Positions 34,424 through 42,087 are shown, counted from the stretch's first letter. The stretch is 64,000 bases of DNA from Rhodococcus sp. 14-1411-2a (GCF_002259485.1 NZ_NPGA01000022.1:62001-126000); one strand, 5' to 3'. The notes: generated by a model from the sequence alone, not told the origin. Translations and numbers: made by a program.

Positions 34424-34747
34424 ATGAAGGTGGAAATTTTGTACTTCGACGGGTGCCCGAACTGGCAGGAAGCTGCGGACCGGGTTCGCGCTGCAGCCAG
34501 CCTGATCGAACAGTCAGACATCGACATCGGTCACCGGCTGATCTCCTCCGACGCCGAGGCAGCGGCGTCGGCCTTCGCCGGCTCACCGACCATCCTCATC
34601 GACGGCGTCGATGCCTTCGACGATGCCGTGCAACTGACCGAACTCGCCTGCCGCGTCTACTCGACCGACCGCGGCCTGGCCGGCCTCCCGACCGTCGACC
34701 AACTCGCCGCGTCGCTGCAATCGAAAGGCGAAGCGCTGCAACGATGA
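34424..34747 (+). CDS. thioredoxin-fold protein (YFDGCPNW family)
   Basis: A 107-residue small protein: MKVEILYFDGCPNWQEAADR places a single cysteine where thioredoxin-like folds have CxxC. SPTILIDGVDAFD carries the cis-proline segment, and the end LPTVDQLAASLQ is normal for the family. Relatives are often annotated as thioredoxin family or mercury-associated proteins; the function is not established. The start is ATG 34424. It lies on plus strand inside the segment that splits ardC, so it arrived with that insertion. Confidence 0.7.
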   Translation: MKVEILYFDGCPNWQEAADRVRAAASLIEQSDIDIGHRLISSDAEAAASAFAGSPTILIDGVDAFDDAVQLTELACRVYSTDRGLAGLPTVDQLAASLQSKGEALQR

Positions 34748-34894
34748 ACGCAGAAAAGGGTCACGTCACGCCGCCCCGGTCGAACACTGAGCGGTAGCGC
34801 CCGCGCGTCGACCAGCGCACCTCGACCCGCACGCACTCACCGAAGGCACGCAGCGTTCACTCCCTCGTGTCGTTCACCGGCGTTAGTGTTGCCC

Positions 34895-35359
34895 ATGGCT
34901 ATGTCCAGAGCGGTCCCCGCGCTGCCGGTACGGCACATCGAGACCGCGATCGCCGTCTACACCCGCGCCTTCGGCTTCACGGCGCAGTACTCCGATCCCA
35001 CCTTCGCCAAGCTCACTCGAGACGACGTCGAGATCCACCTGTGGGCCTCCGACGACGACAGCTGGACCACCCGCACCGACCCTGCGCCGTGGCCGGTGTG
35101 CAGCGGAGCGGAGACCTTCCTCGCCGGAACGGCCAGCTGCCGCATCACCGTCGACGAGATCACGGAACTGTACGACGAACTCTCGCGCGCGGGCGTCCTG
35201 CACCCAGCAGACGCCGGCCACCCCGTCGCGACGGACTGGGGAACGACGGAGTTCGCGACCGTCGACGGCGACGGCAACCTGATCACGTTCTCCACGAACA
35301 CTATTCGAACCGAAAGCGCGGTCGTCGACGGTGACGGTGACGCTGTCACTACTTCCTGA
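34895..35359 (+). CDS. VOC-family (bleomycin-resistance/glyoxalase-like) protein
   Basis: A 154-residue vicinal-oxygen-chelate fold protein: VPALPVRHIETAIAVYTRAF, GFTAQYSDPTFAKLTRDDVE, IHLWAS, then DWGTTEFATVDGDGNLITF, the layout of bleomycin-binding resistance proteins. ATG 34895 is preferred over upstream codons; TTAGTGT just before it suggests a leaderless promoter. The last ~20 residues after LITFS are not typical and probably read into the insertion boundary. Binding of bleomycin-type drugs is possible but not shown. Second gene of the segment interrupting ardC. Confidence 0.75.
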   Translation: MAMSRAVPALPVRHIETAIAVYTRAFGFTAQYSDPTFAKLTRDDVEIHLWASDDDSWTTRTDPAPWPVCSGAETFLAGTASCRITVDEITELYDELSRAGVLHPADAGHPVATDWGTTEFATVDGDGNLITFSTNTIRTESAVVDGDGDAVTTS

Positions 35360-35425
35360 CCGACGGAGCAGCTCGCGGCGTGCTTCGGCCTTGTCCGCTG
35401 TGCTGGTCTTGGTCCGTGATGCCAT
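35360..35425 (-). pseudogene. ardC: ardC N-terminal fragment
   Basis: From ATG 35425 the frame gives MASRTKTSTADKAEARRELL then RR, a typical start of ArdC-like proteins, and then enters the antisense of the VOC gene. With the C-terminal part at 33529-34310 it indicates one ardC gene cut by a ~1.05-kb insertion that also removed about 30 codons. Confidence 0.6.
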
Positions 35426-35470
35426 GACTGGCCCCTCTCCCTCGTGACCGGTCCCCCGGCCTGCTCTGCC

Positions 35471-35867
35471 AATTTCTTGTCGCCGTCATCTGGCGTGAGG
35501 AGAGACAGCAGCGCACGGGAACGACGGGGCAACCCCGCGGCAGGACACTTTTCGTGGGAGCGCAGCGAGTACGGGACGAAAAGTGTTCGGAGCCTTCGGC
35601 CGTAGCGCAGCGGAGCGCGGGGTTGAGGCGGCGGGCCCGGGTGATGCAGTATCGCCGGGAGCCAGATGTGCGACAAGAAATCGATGTCTTTCGCGGTGCG
35701 GAGCGCAGCGGAGTTCGGTTCGGTGGACGCCCGCAGGGTGGCCGGCACCGCCTGGCAGGCGGAATGCGAGACCGCTCGTCGAACGTCGGCAGGTGACCAC
35801 CTCCACCTGAGGAGCTCGCCGGTGACTGTGCGGGAGCGACGGAGACCGGCCACGCTCGGTGTCGCGG
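35471..35867 (-). repeat. structured leading-region repeat, copy B
   Basis: The best-preserved copy. Outer stem CAACCCCGCG (35530-35539) with CGCGGGGTTG (35616-35625), both perfect; inner stem ACACTTTTCGT (35545-35555) with ACGAAAAGTGT (35576-35586), perfect. Downstream blocks GTGCGGAGCGCAGCGGAG and GGTGGACGCCCGCAGGGTGG follow. A 3' extension of about 130 bp is shared only with copy D. It lies just upstream of the ardC start at 35425. Confidence 0.85.
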
Positions 35868-35870
35868 CAG

Positions 35871-36215
35871 CTCGTAGACCCTGGATACATTCTTTTGTCG
35901 AACATTTATCTATTCCGCGCAATTAATCGACGAATATCCGGAAAAGAATCAGAGATATCCGCTGCTTTATTCCGGTAATAATTCGCGCTTGATAAGTACG
36001 CGATTAAACTTATATACCGGCCTTGACCTGGCGATACGTGGCCATCGTGCACTCTTCGAGAGGGTTGCGGAAAGGCCCTCAATATGGGACTCTAATGGAG
36101 GCGAAGCAACCGCTGAGCCAAGATATCGTGAATCCAACCGAAAGGCCGATATGCCACACGTGTGCGCAAATCACCCCGACAACGGGACGGAATTTCACTA
36201 CGAAGGGAAAGTATT
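35871..36215. other. AT-rich intergenic region, possible origin or transfer site
   Basis: About 35900-36030 is far more AT-rich than the surroundings, with clustered TTAAT, TTATAT and AATATCC motifs and GCGC-AATTAATCG segments. No convincing gene is seen; a short plus-strand frame (36023-36235) has CxxC but overlaps the better gene at 36216. Replication or transfer origins and strong promoters are the usual reasons for such islands; none can be proven here. Confidence 0.4.
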
Positions 36216-36497
36216 ATGGCTGCAGAGAAGAATGATGGGTCCGAGACCGGGCGAGCAGGCTGGAGAGGATGGTTCACCAGGTTCAGAGGTTCACGACCCG
36301 TGAGGACCTTGTTGACACTAGGGCAGGTGAACTCACTGGTGAAGCTGGTGGGTCAGGTGTTCGGTGTCGAGATGCCGGGGCCAGGTGACGAGGTTTGGTC
36401 TCCTGTGTGGGCAGTGCTGCTGGCGGTCTGGGATGGGGCGGGTCCGTGGGTTCACAGGGCCGTTGACGTGCTGATTGCTGTGTTGCAGCTGTTCTAA
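36216..36497 (+). CDS. small amphipathic/hydrophobic protein, unknown
   Basis: A 93-residue protein starting at ATG 36216, chosen for GAAGGGAAA 7 bp upstream. A charged, Trp-rich N-terminus (GRAGWRGWFTRFRGSRPVRT) is followed by hydrophobic helices (LLTLGQVNSLVKLVGQVFGV and WAVLLAVWDGAGPWVHRAVD). The pattern resembles membrane-active small proteins or bacteriocin-like peptides, but no family is recognised. It is one of few plus-strand genes in this minus-strand block and lies after the AT-rich region. Confidence 0.55.
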   Translation: MAAEKNDGSETGRAGWRGWFTRFRGSRPVRTLLTLGQVNSLVKLVGQVFGVEMPGPGDEVWSPVWAVLLAVWDGAGPWVHRAVDVLIAVLQLF

Positions 36498-36573
36498 GGC
36501 TGATAAGTAGAAGCACCAGGAGCCGGTGGCCGTTCGCGGTCACCGCGCTTTTGGTTGTAGGGGTTTGGCGAAT

Positions 36574-36729
36574 TCAGGAGTATCGCGCGCGGGGGCCGCG
36601 GTCGTTGGCCGTGGCGTTCGGTTCCGGTTGGGGCCGGGCGTTGTTCAGTTCCACGAGTGCGAGGAGTCGTGCTGTGTCCGCTGCGATTTCGGCTGGTAGC
36701 GGTGGGCCGGTGAGTGTTCTGATGCGCAT
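36574..36729 (-). CDS. possible 51-residue protein
   Basis: The frame from ATG 36729 reads MRIRTLTGPPLPAEIAADTA then RLLALVELNNARPQ, with protein-like composition, ending at 36574. Codons upstream of 36729 look non-coding. No ribosome site is evident; AATACT 12 bp before could be a -10 element of a leaderless transcript. Function unknown. Confidence 0.4.
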   Translation of the reverse strand: MRIRTLTGPPLPAEIAADTARLLALVELNNARPQPEPNATANDRGPRARYS

Positions 36730-36803
36730 AGGGAAAGTATTGCAGTACGTACCGACAGAGTTGTTCTCGCGCAACGCTTTCAGGTCTACTCCCCTCGGTC
36801 TGT

Positions 36804-37109
36804 CTATAGGTAGAGCAGGTGGGTGGCGGTGCCGTCGAAGTGCTCGAGTTTGTCGAGTAGGCCGGTGTAGTTGCCGGGTCGGCACGCTCCGAGGCTGACG
36901 ATGAGGGCGCATTCGCCGTCGATGGTGACGAGGTACGTCGGTGGGGTGTTGGTGGGGCTGATGTCGGCGTGGGCCTGGGCGTCGAGGAGGGCGTAGCGGA
37001 CGGCGTCGGCGGCGGCTCGTTTCGCTGCGTCGAGGCTGGGTTCTGCTCCTGCGGTGGTGATGGTTTCGGGTCGGCGGTCGGCGCGGGTGGTGACGGTCCA
37101 GGTGATCAT
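36804..37109 (-). CDS. hypothetical protein, leading-region cluster
   Basis: A 101-residue protein from ATG 37109 (GAAGGAACA upstream): MITWTVTTRADRRPETITTA, then an alanine-rich helix (DAAKRAAADAVRYALLDAQA), then a beta-rich end (YLVTIDGECALIVSLGACRP). No known family. It follows the 37306-37914 gene after a terminator-like hairpin. Confidence 0.6.
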   Translation of the reverse strand: MITWTVTTRADRRPETITTAGAEPSLDAAKRAAADAVRYALLDAQAHADISPTNTPPTYLVTIDGECALIVSLGACRPGNYTGLLDKLEHFDGTATHLLYL

Positions 37110-37259
37110 CGGTGTTGTGTTCCTTCGGGTGGGTGAGCCGGGCGGCCTGTGATGCGTGGTTCTTCCAGCATCGCGTACCGAGCGCCAGCGAGGTCCGCGA
37201 TGCGCAGGCATTTTCCGGAATCTGGGGACAGAAGATTCGCCTGTGGATGGAGATGACTC

Positions 37260-37288
37260 GGCCCCGGAACCGTGTCGGGTCCGGGGCC
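37260..37288 (-). terminator. hairpin after the 37306-37914 gene
   Basis: GGCCCCGGAACC and GGTCCGGGGCC pair with one bulge around a short loop, 18 bp after the stop. Confidence 0.7.
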
Positions 37289-37305
37289 GGGGGCCTGAGA
37301 GCGTC

Positions 37306-37914
37306 TTAGAGGCGTCGACGCCAGGGTGCAGCCATGTCTTCCTGGTGTTCGCGTTCGGCGTCGTCGAATGCGTCGGTGAGGGTGGTCGGGTCGCTCGTGT
37401 ACTGGTCGCCGTCGGTGAAGATCGCGACGGCCATGCGGTGCACGTTGCGGAGCTCGTCGAGCATGGTGACGTAGCCGAGGCGGTCGATGATGCGCCAGGT
37501 GACCGGTCCCATGTGGACCTCGACCCAGTGCATGGTGCGTCGCCGGGCTGGGACGTACTGCTCGCGTGGGGTGACGGCGGTTTCCGGTGGCGCGATCCAT
37601 ACAACGGACATTGCGGCGCGGGCGTAGTCGTCGCCCGGTCCCCCGGGCTGGGGTGCCTGGTTGTCGATGCGGCCGATGAGGGTTCGGGCGTCGGCGAGTC
37701 CGGCGATGAAGGCGTGGACGGCGGCGGCGGAGCGGAAGGTCATCATCAGTCGGTTGAAGGTGACGATCATCTGGGCGTCGTCGGTGGCGGCGGCGTGGAC
37801 GTTGACCACGGCTTTCTGGCGTCCGACGATGGTGGCGGTGGTGTGGGTGACCACTGCGCCGTAGTTGTCGGTGTCGGTGCTGCTGTGGGCTTTCTGGGCG
37901 GTGGTCTTCGGCAT
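37306..37914 (-). CDS. hypothetical protein, leading-region cluster
   Basis: A 202-residue soluble protein: beta-rich N-terminus (AVVTHTTATIVGRQKAVVNV), central DAQMIVTFNRLMMTFRSAAA and FIAGLADARTLIGR, and a C-terminal part with MHWVEVHMGPVTWRIIDRLG. Family not recognised. It starts right after structured repeat C (start ATG 37914, GAGGAGCG upstream), so the repeat is its likely promoter region. Confidence 0.65.
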   Translation of the reverse strand: MPKTTAQKAHSSTDTDNYGAVVTHTTATIVGRQKAVVNVHAAATDDAQMIVTFNRLMMTFRSAAAVHAFIAGLADARTLIGRIDNQAPQPGGPGDDYARAAMSVVWIAPPETAVTPREQYVPARRRTMHWVEVHMGPVTWRIIDRLGYVTMLDELRNVHRMAVAIFTDGDQYTSDPTTLTDAFDDAEREHQEDMAAPWRRRL

Positions 37915-37958
37915 CTCGCGCTCCTCTGCTCAACGTGACGAACCTCGGTGGCCCGCCA

Positions 37959-38222
37959 ATTTTTTTGCCGTTCTGGCAGGGGAGAGTTGGACCGGCATGA
38001 GGGGGCCGGAGTGCAATGGTCGGGCCGGAAAGTTTTCAGCCGGAGGCGTCTGTGAAAAGTTTCTGGAGCCTTTCGGGCCGGGAGCGCAGCGGACGCCGGC
38101 GGTTGCGCGGAGGTCACCGCCGGTCAAAATCGGAAGGCCAGAAGGGGAAAACAAGAATTTTTTTCACAGGACGGAGCGCAGCGGAGTTCGATGCGGTGGA
38201 CGCCCGCAGGGTGGCCCGGTCC
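37959..38222 (-). repeat. structured leading-region repeat, copy C
   Basis: Shares the T-run plus GCC-GTTCT-GGC hairpin, the AAGTTTTCA...TGAAAAGTTT stem (a different stem sequence from copies A and B, with base pairing kept), and the GACGGAGCGCAGCGGAG and GGTGGACGCCCGCAGGGTGG blocks. The middle of the copy is the most diverged of the four. Confidence 0.75.
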
Positions 38223-38254
38223 TACGCGAGCCGCCGACCCTTCCCTGCAACAGA

Positions 38255-38289
38255 GAAGGCCCGCACCCTGTGTCGGGTGCGGGCCTTGT
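38255..38289 (-). terminator. strong hairpin terminator
   Basis: AAGGCCCGCACCC and GGGTGCGGGCCTT form a 13-bp perfect stem with a 6-nt loop, about 25 bp after the stop of the 54-residue gene at 38312. It separates this operon from repeat C. Confidence 0.85.
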
Positions 38290-38311
38290 CGGTCTGCGGC
38301 TGGTGCCTGTG

Positions 38312-38476
38312 TCAGGGCTGTTCTGCCGGTGGCGTGGTCGGGCGCCCTTCGGCAGCGTCGCGGATCCACTGGGGTACCTCGAGGCCGTCACGTTCGTACA
38401 ACGCGACCGATGCCCGTGCTGCGGCCCGTGCGACCTGTGGTCGGGCGGCGTTGGTGCGCTTCTCGGTGGTGGTCAT
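38312..38476 (-). CDS. 54-residue small protein
   Basis: A short gene with a strong ribosome site (AGGAGG) before ATG 38476: MTTTEKRTNAARPQVARAAA, then RASVALYERDGLEVPQWIRD and a proline-rich tail. Its ATG overlaps the stop of the upstream membrane-protein gene (ATGA), showing it is the last gene of an operon. Predicted mostly helical; function unknown. Confidence 0.65.
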   Translation of the reverse strand: MTTTEKRTNAARPQVARAAARASVALYERDGLEVPQWIRDAAEGRPTTPPAEQP

Positions 38477-38802
38477 CGTGGGTCCTCCTGCTCGTTCTGG
38501 TTGTCAGTGTCCTCGGTTTGTGCCGGTGACGCCAGTGCTCGCCACAACGCCCGGGTCGCGACGGCGCGCAGTACGTCTCGTTCGGTTCGGGTGATGAGCG
38601 GCGAGTCGGTCACCGGTGTGTAGATGTCCCAGCCCAGGGCGGCTTCGGCCTCGTTGTCGCTGGTGGTGCGTTCGAGGCACCAGGTGATCCGTTGCCAGGC
38701 TTGGGCGCGTTTGTCGGCCACGGTGCGTTGGCGGACGGTCAGGGCGACGCCGACGACGGCGAGGACGCCGACGATCAGGGTGACCCATGCTTGAGCGGGC
38801 AT
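38473..38802 (-). CDS. small single-pass membrane protein
   Basis: A 109-residue protein from ATG 38802 (GGAAGGAAC upstream): N-terminal membrane helix (AWVTLIVGVLAVVGVALTVR), then a helical cytoplasmic domain (RAQAWQRITWCLERTTSDNE, RTERDVLRAVATRALWRALA) and an acidic tail. Family not recognised. Coupled by ATGA to the 54-residue gene downstream. Confidence 0.65.
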   Translation of the reverse strand: MPAQAWVTLIVGVLAVVGVALTVRQRTVADKRAQAWQRITWCLERTTSDNEAEAALGWDIYTPVTDSPLITRTERDVLRAVATRALWRALASPAQTEDTDNQNEQEDPR

Positions 38803-38836
38803 CAGGGGCGTTCCTTCCAGGTGGTGCGGGTTGGTG

Positions 38837-38861
38837 GCCCCGGTGCCGTCTGGCACCGGGG
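38837..38861 (-). terminator. hairpin after the 38869-39168 gene
   Basis: CCCCGGTGCC and GGCACCGGGG form a perfect 10-bp stem with a 4-nt loop, 8 bp after the stop. Confidence 0.8.
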
Positions 38862-38868
38862 CGGTGGG

Positions 38869-39168
38869 TTACCGGCGTGAGGTTCCGCGGACGATGTCGC
38901 CTTCGATGTAGGTGAATCCGTCTCCGCGGCCGTCACGGAGCGCGAAGTGGTAGTCCGCGTGAATCCAGACGGTATCGAAGTGTCCGGCGTCGGTGAGGGT
39001 GCCGAGTAGGTCGCGGTCGGCTCCGTTGGGGAAGAACGCGACTCCGGACGAGGGCGGGTAGTAACGGTTCAGGGTGTCGATCAGGGTTTCGACGCTGCGG
39101 CATTCTGCGGCTGCGTCGAGGGCCTTGTCGTAGGTGGTCCAGTAGTCGTCGATGTCGTTGGTGGTCAT
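38869..39168 (-). CDS. hypothetical protein, leading-region cluster
   Basis: A 99-residue acidic protein: MTTNDIDDYWTTYDKALDAA, then SVETLIDTLNRYYPPSSGVA, then GHFDTVWIHADYHFALRDGR. It has helical N-terminal and beta-rich C-terminal halves. GAGGAGCAC precedes the ATG. No family recognised. It lies between the zinc-finger-like small gene and the membrane protein gene on the same strand. Confidence 0.65.
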   Translation of the reverse strand: MTTNDIDDYWTTYDKALDAAAECRSVETLIDTLNRYYPPSSGVAFFPNGADRDLLGTLTDAGHFDTVWIHADYHFALRDGRGDGFTYIEGDIVRGTSRR

Positions 39169-39222
39169 GGCTTGTGCTCCTCGGTCGGTGCGGTTCGGTT
39201 GGGGTGGTGAGCGTGTGCTGGG

Positions 39223-39459
39223 TCAGTAGTCCTCGTCCCAGTGCTCGCCTGCGTAGGTGGGGTCGAAGTCGGCGGGTGCGTGGGCCGGGTAGCGGCGGCG
39301 GATGTCGTCCTCGAGGTCGAGACGGTCTTGCCAGTGCTTGTCGCACCTCGGATGCGATACCCCGGTTCCGGACAGTGCGTCCCGGTATTCGATGTCGCCG
39401 GTGCAGTCGGGGCCGTCCGCGATGCAGGTGCTGGAGTCGGTGTTCGTGGTCTCGGTCAT
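39223..39459 (-). CDS. small zinc-finger-like protein
   Basis: A 78-residue acidic protein with a possible zinc site: SSTCIADGPDCTGDIEYRDA, then GVSHPRCDKHWQDRLDLEDD (two Cys, then Cys-x2-His). The C-terminus is rich in Asp, Glu and aromatic residues. First gene after structured repeat D. Function unknown; small zinc-ribbon proteins are common in actinobacterial plasmid leading regions. Confidence 0.6.
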   Translation of the reverse strand: MTETTNTDSSTCIADGPDCTGDIEYRDALSGTGVSHPRCDKHWQDRLDLEDDIRRRYPAHAPADFDPTYAGEHWDEDY

Positions 39460-39513
39460 AGCTGTTGCTGCCCTTCGGAACTCGTGCCGGGTCGGTGTTG
39501 CGTCCTCCCCTGC

Positions 39514-39897
39514 GTTCTTTCGCCGTCATCTGGCGTGGGGAGAGTAGGCGGCGCACGGGAACGGCGTCCTGCCCCTGGGCCGGGAAGTTTTCAGCCGGAG
39601 GCGTTCGTGAAAAGTTTTCGGCGCCCGCAGGGCCGGAGCATCGCGGAGTCAGGGGTGGGTAAGGCGGGCACGGGTGACGCAGACTCGATGGCAGCCAGAT
39701 GCCCGGAAGAACGATGCTCGTCTACGGTGCGGAGCGCAGCGGAGCTCCACTCAGGGGACACCGCAGGTGGCCGGCACCGCCGGCAGGCGGAATGCGCGAC
39801 CGCTCGTCGATGTCGTCAGATGGCCACCTTCCACCTGTGGAGCACTTCGGGTAACTGCGCGGGAGCGACGGGGACCGACCACGCTCGATGTCGCGGT
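39514..39897 (-). repeat. structured leading-region repeat, copy D
   Basis: Contains the T-run plus CGCC-GTCATCT-GGCG hairpin, GCGCACGGGAACG block, outer stem GCCCCTG/CAGGGGT, inner stem TTTTCA/TGAAAA, the GTGCGGAGCGCAGCGGAG block, and the 3' extension shared with copy B (GGCAGGCGGAATGCG, GCGGGAGCGACGG, CCACGCTCG). Stem sequences differ from copy B but pairing is kept. Confidence 0.8.
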
Positions 39898-39972
39898 AGC
39901 GCCAGACGGTGCCTGCTTGCGCAGCATACTTCTGCGTGCACCAGCAGGCCCTACGCGTCAAAGTATAAATAA

Positions 39973-40010
39973 AACTATCTATAGTTCGTTGCACCAAGCT
40001 AGATAGTTTG
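39973..40010. promoter_or_regulatory. inverted-repeat operator/promoter of the 40024 gene
   Basis: AAACTATCTA (39973-39982) and TAGATAGTTT (40001-40010) are perfect reverse complements, in an AT-rich stretch ending 13 bp before ATG 40024. A regulator may bind here; TAGTTTGCTACGGT contains a -10-like element. Confidence 0.6.
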
Positions 40011-40023
40011 CTACGGTCTCTGC

Positions 40024-40533
40024 ATGACGACAAACGAAGACACAGTGGCCGTGTTCACCGGCAAAAGCCTCGACTCGATCCTGGGTGAGGGCGGGTCTCA
40101 GTCGTGGAAACTGGATGCAGCGCGAGCCAGGAAGTGCCAGTACGTGGTGTGCACGCAGAACGCACACAACGTCGAGGCGTACGCGGACGGCACCGAAGAT
40201 CACGGCAGCGCCTTCCTGGTCGGGCGGATCTCTCGGATCGTTCCCGCAACGGCCGGCGACCCCGCCCGGTGGAAGATTCAGTTCAGCGAATTCGCCCGGG
40301 TCAACGTCCCCGACGTGTGGACAGGTGACCGAAATCCGGTGCGGTACACCACGCTGGACGATCTGGGGATCGACCTGACCGATGCAAAGTTCGAGAAATT
40401 CGACGATCAGTCCACGAGCACGCAAGCACCGACGACGGAGGTCGCCGCGTTGACGATCCGGGAAGCGAAGGCCGGTCTGGCGAAGACGTACGACGTCGAT
40501 GTCGACGCCATCGAGATCGTCATCCGCGGATAG
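40024..40533 (+). CDS. hypothetical protein beside the restriction island
   Basis: A 169-residue soluble protein: SLDSILGEGGSQSWKLDAAR, then RKCQYVVCTQNAHNVEAYAD, then HGSAFLVGRISRIVPATAGD and RWKIQFSEFARVNVPDVWTG. The middle has the look of a small beta-barrel sensor domain, as in some restriction-linked proteins, but no family is named with confidence. Controlled by its own inverted-repeat promoter. It is the first plus-strand gene of the island. Confidence 0.6.
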   Translation: MTTNEDTVAVFTGKSLDSILGEGGSQSWKLDAARARKCQYVVCTQNAHNVEAYADGTEDHGSAFLVGRISRIVPATAGDPARWKIQFSEFARVNVPDVWTGDRNPVRYTTLDDLGIDLTDAKFEKFDDQSTSTQAPTTEVAALTIREAKAGLAKTYDVDVDAIEIVIRG

Positions 40534-40695
40534 TCGAACGTCTGCCTGACTGTCGCAGGCAGCACCGGAAGGTGTGTCGACTGCCTTACCCTCGCCCGTA
40601 CGACGAACTGTGGTCGTCGAGGACGAGATCTGTGCAAATAGGTCGGCACTGGCCGGTAACGTCCGCTCTCATCGACCCAGAAGGGATCCACCGCA

Positions 40696-41337
40696 ATGGC
40701 GACGACTGACGCAGGCGATATCGAGGTGCTCGTCGAGTACCTCACGGCTGAGATCACTGAGATGCACGCTGCCCCGGACGGATGGCCGGGGCATGTGGAA
40801 CTGGCGTTGATCGATGCGGTCCTGTCGATCAGAGCGGTCTACGGAGTCTCTGCCGACACGGGCGTACGCGGCGCGATCAAGCGGTACAAGGCCGAGTCCG
40901 GCAGGCAAAGTTGGGACGACCTCGGTGTACTGGGCGAAACCGACCCGCAGTGGATTCAGACGGTGCTCGGCAACAAGCAGAAGACCGGAGGTGTGCCGAA
41001 GGCTGAGGCGATCATCTCTGCTGCCAGCCGGCTCGCAGCGTCGGGCGCACGCCACGCATCCGACATCGATCGGGACTCGGCAGCGCAGCGAGCCGCGTAC
41101 TGCGGAACTCGCGGCTTGGGCCCGGTGACGTGGGACTACTTCCTCATGCTGGTCGGCCATGACGGCGTCAAAGCCGACACTCTCGTCACTCGATTCGTGG
41201 TGGAGGCGTTGGGTCGCAGACTCGGGAGCGAAGAAGTCTCACGGCTGGTGACCGACGCTGCGAGGCGGATGGACATGCCGGTGTCGGCACTCGACCACTC
41301 GATCTGGCGGCACATGAGTAGACCTCGGAAGAGCTAG
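40696..41337 (+). CDS. HhH-GPD-like (endonuclease III fold) protein
   Basis: A 213-residue helical protein with a helix-hairpin-helix-type segment GTRGLGPVTWDYFLMLVGHD followed by GVKADTLVTRFVVEALGR. This is the arrangement seen in endonuclease III/HhH-GPD-related proteins (LxGVGxxTAxxxL, then Asp). The iron-sulfur cysteines of Nth are missing. The N-terminal half (VELALIDAVLSIRAVYGVSA) is the usual helical partner. It may act in DNA base repair or as a DNA-binding partner of the adjacent nuclease genes; catalytic Lys/Asp assignment is uncertain. Confidence 0.65.
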   Translation: MATTDAGDIEVLVEYLTAEITEMHAAPDGWPGHVELALIDAVLSIRAVYGVSADTGVRGAIKRYKAESGRQSWDDLGVLGETDPQWIQTVLGNKQKTGGVPKAEAIISAASRLAASGARHASDIDRDSAAQRAAYCGTRGLGPVTWDYFLMLVGHDGVKADTLVTRFVVEALGRRLGSEEVSRLVTDAARRMDMPVSALDHSIWRHMSRPRKS

Positions 41338-41418
41338 TTCCGTTCACCTGTCCGATCGAGGGAGAATTTCCATGGCCATCGATTCCGAGTTCATCGGCAT
41401 CTCGACCCATCGAGTGCG

Positions 41419-42087
41419 ATGCTGCACGACCACCACGGGACCCGGTATGCGGCCGACGTGGCCGAATGCTCGTCGATCGAGCTCACGAACCACCGCGACC
41501 CGCTCGTGACAGCACCGAAGACTGGCGACGAGCCCTTCACACAGCAGGGGCAGTCGATCGGATCGGACCTTCGCCAGTTCTGGCGTTGGGCGTGCTCGGA
41601 TCTCATCGGGAACGCCCAACGCGGTGTTCTCGCCGAATACATTGTCGGACTCGCACTCGGATGCGTAGCCGATGGAGTCCGAGTGGAGTGGGATGCTTCT
41701 GATCTACTGACCGAAGGGGGAATTCGCGTCGAGGTGAAATCGTCTGCATACCTGCAAAGTTGGAAGCAGAAGAGGTTGTCGACGATCAGCTTCGGGATCC
41801 AGCCGACGAACGGCTGGGACGCGACGACGAACACAATTGCCGCGCAACGGAAGCGGCAGGCCGACGTCTATGTCTTTTGTGTCTTCAAACAGACCGATCG
41901 GGCCGCCGCCGACCCGCTCGACCTAGACCAGTGGGACTTCTACGTGGTGTCCACCCAGCGCCTCAACTCCACGTTCGGGGAGCAGAAGTCGATTGTGTTG
42001 AGCAGTCTGCTCTCGCACGATCCCGTCGAATGTTCGTTCTCCGGACTCGCCAGTGCTGTCCAGTCTGCGGCGCGCGAACAATCCTGA
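41419..42087 (+). CDS. PD-(D/E)xK-like restriction-associated protein
   Basis: A 222-residue protein. The segment EWDASDLLTEGGIRVEVKSSA has the Asp ... Glu-x-Lys spacing of the PD-(D/E)xK nuclease fold, preceded by GNAQRGVLAEYIVGLALG, a typical first helix. After the core, QKRLSTISFGIQPTNGWD and ADVYVFCVFKQTDRAAADPL fit a restriction-endonuclease-like family often found next to modification genes. It probably cleaves or recognises DNA. It lies 218 bp before the large type ISP-like gene on the same strand. Confidence 0.65.
   Translation: MLHDHHGTRYAADVAECSSIELTNHRDPLVTAPKTGDEPFTQQGQSIGSDLRQFWRWACSDLIGNAQRGVLAEYIVGLALGCVADGVRVEWDASDLLTEGGIRVEVKSSAYLQSWKQKRLSTISFGIQPTNGWDATTNTIAAQRKRQADVYVFCVFKQTDRAAADPLDLDQWDFYVVSTQRLNSTFGEQKSIVLSSLLSHDPVECSFSGLASAVQSAAREQS

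Noticed and set aside
34424..34747. MerP or alkylmercury lyase
   Set aside because: There is only one cysteine in the YFDGCPNW motif and no mer genes nearby.
36023..36235. Plus-strand 70-residue frame with CxxC (CHTCAQ)
   Set aside because: No clear ribosome site, overlaps the better supported gene at 36216 and lies in an AT-rich region; kept only as a remark.
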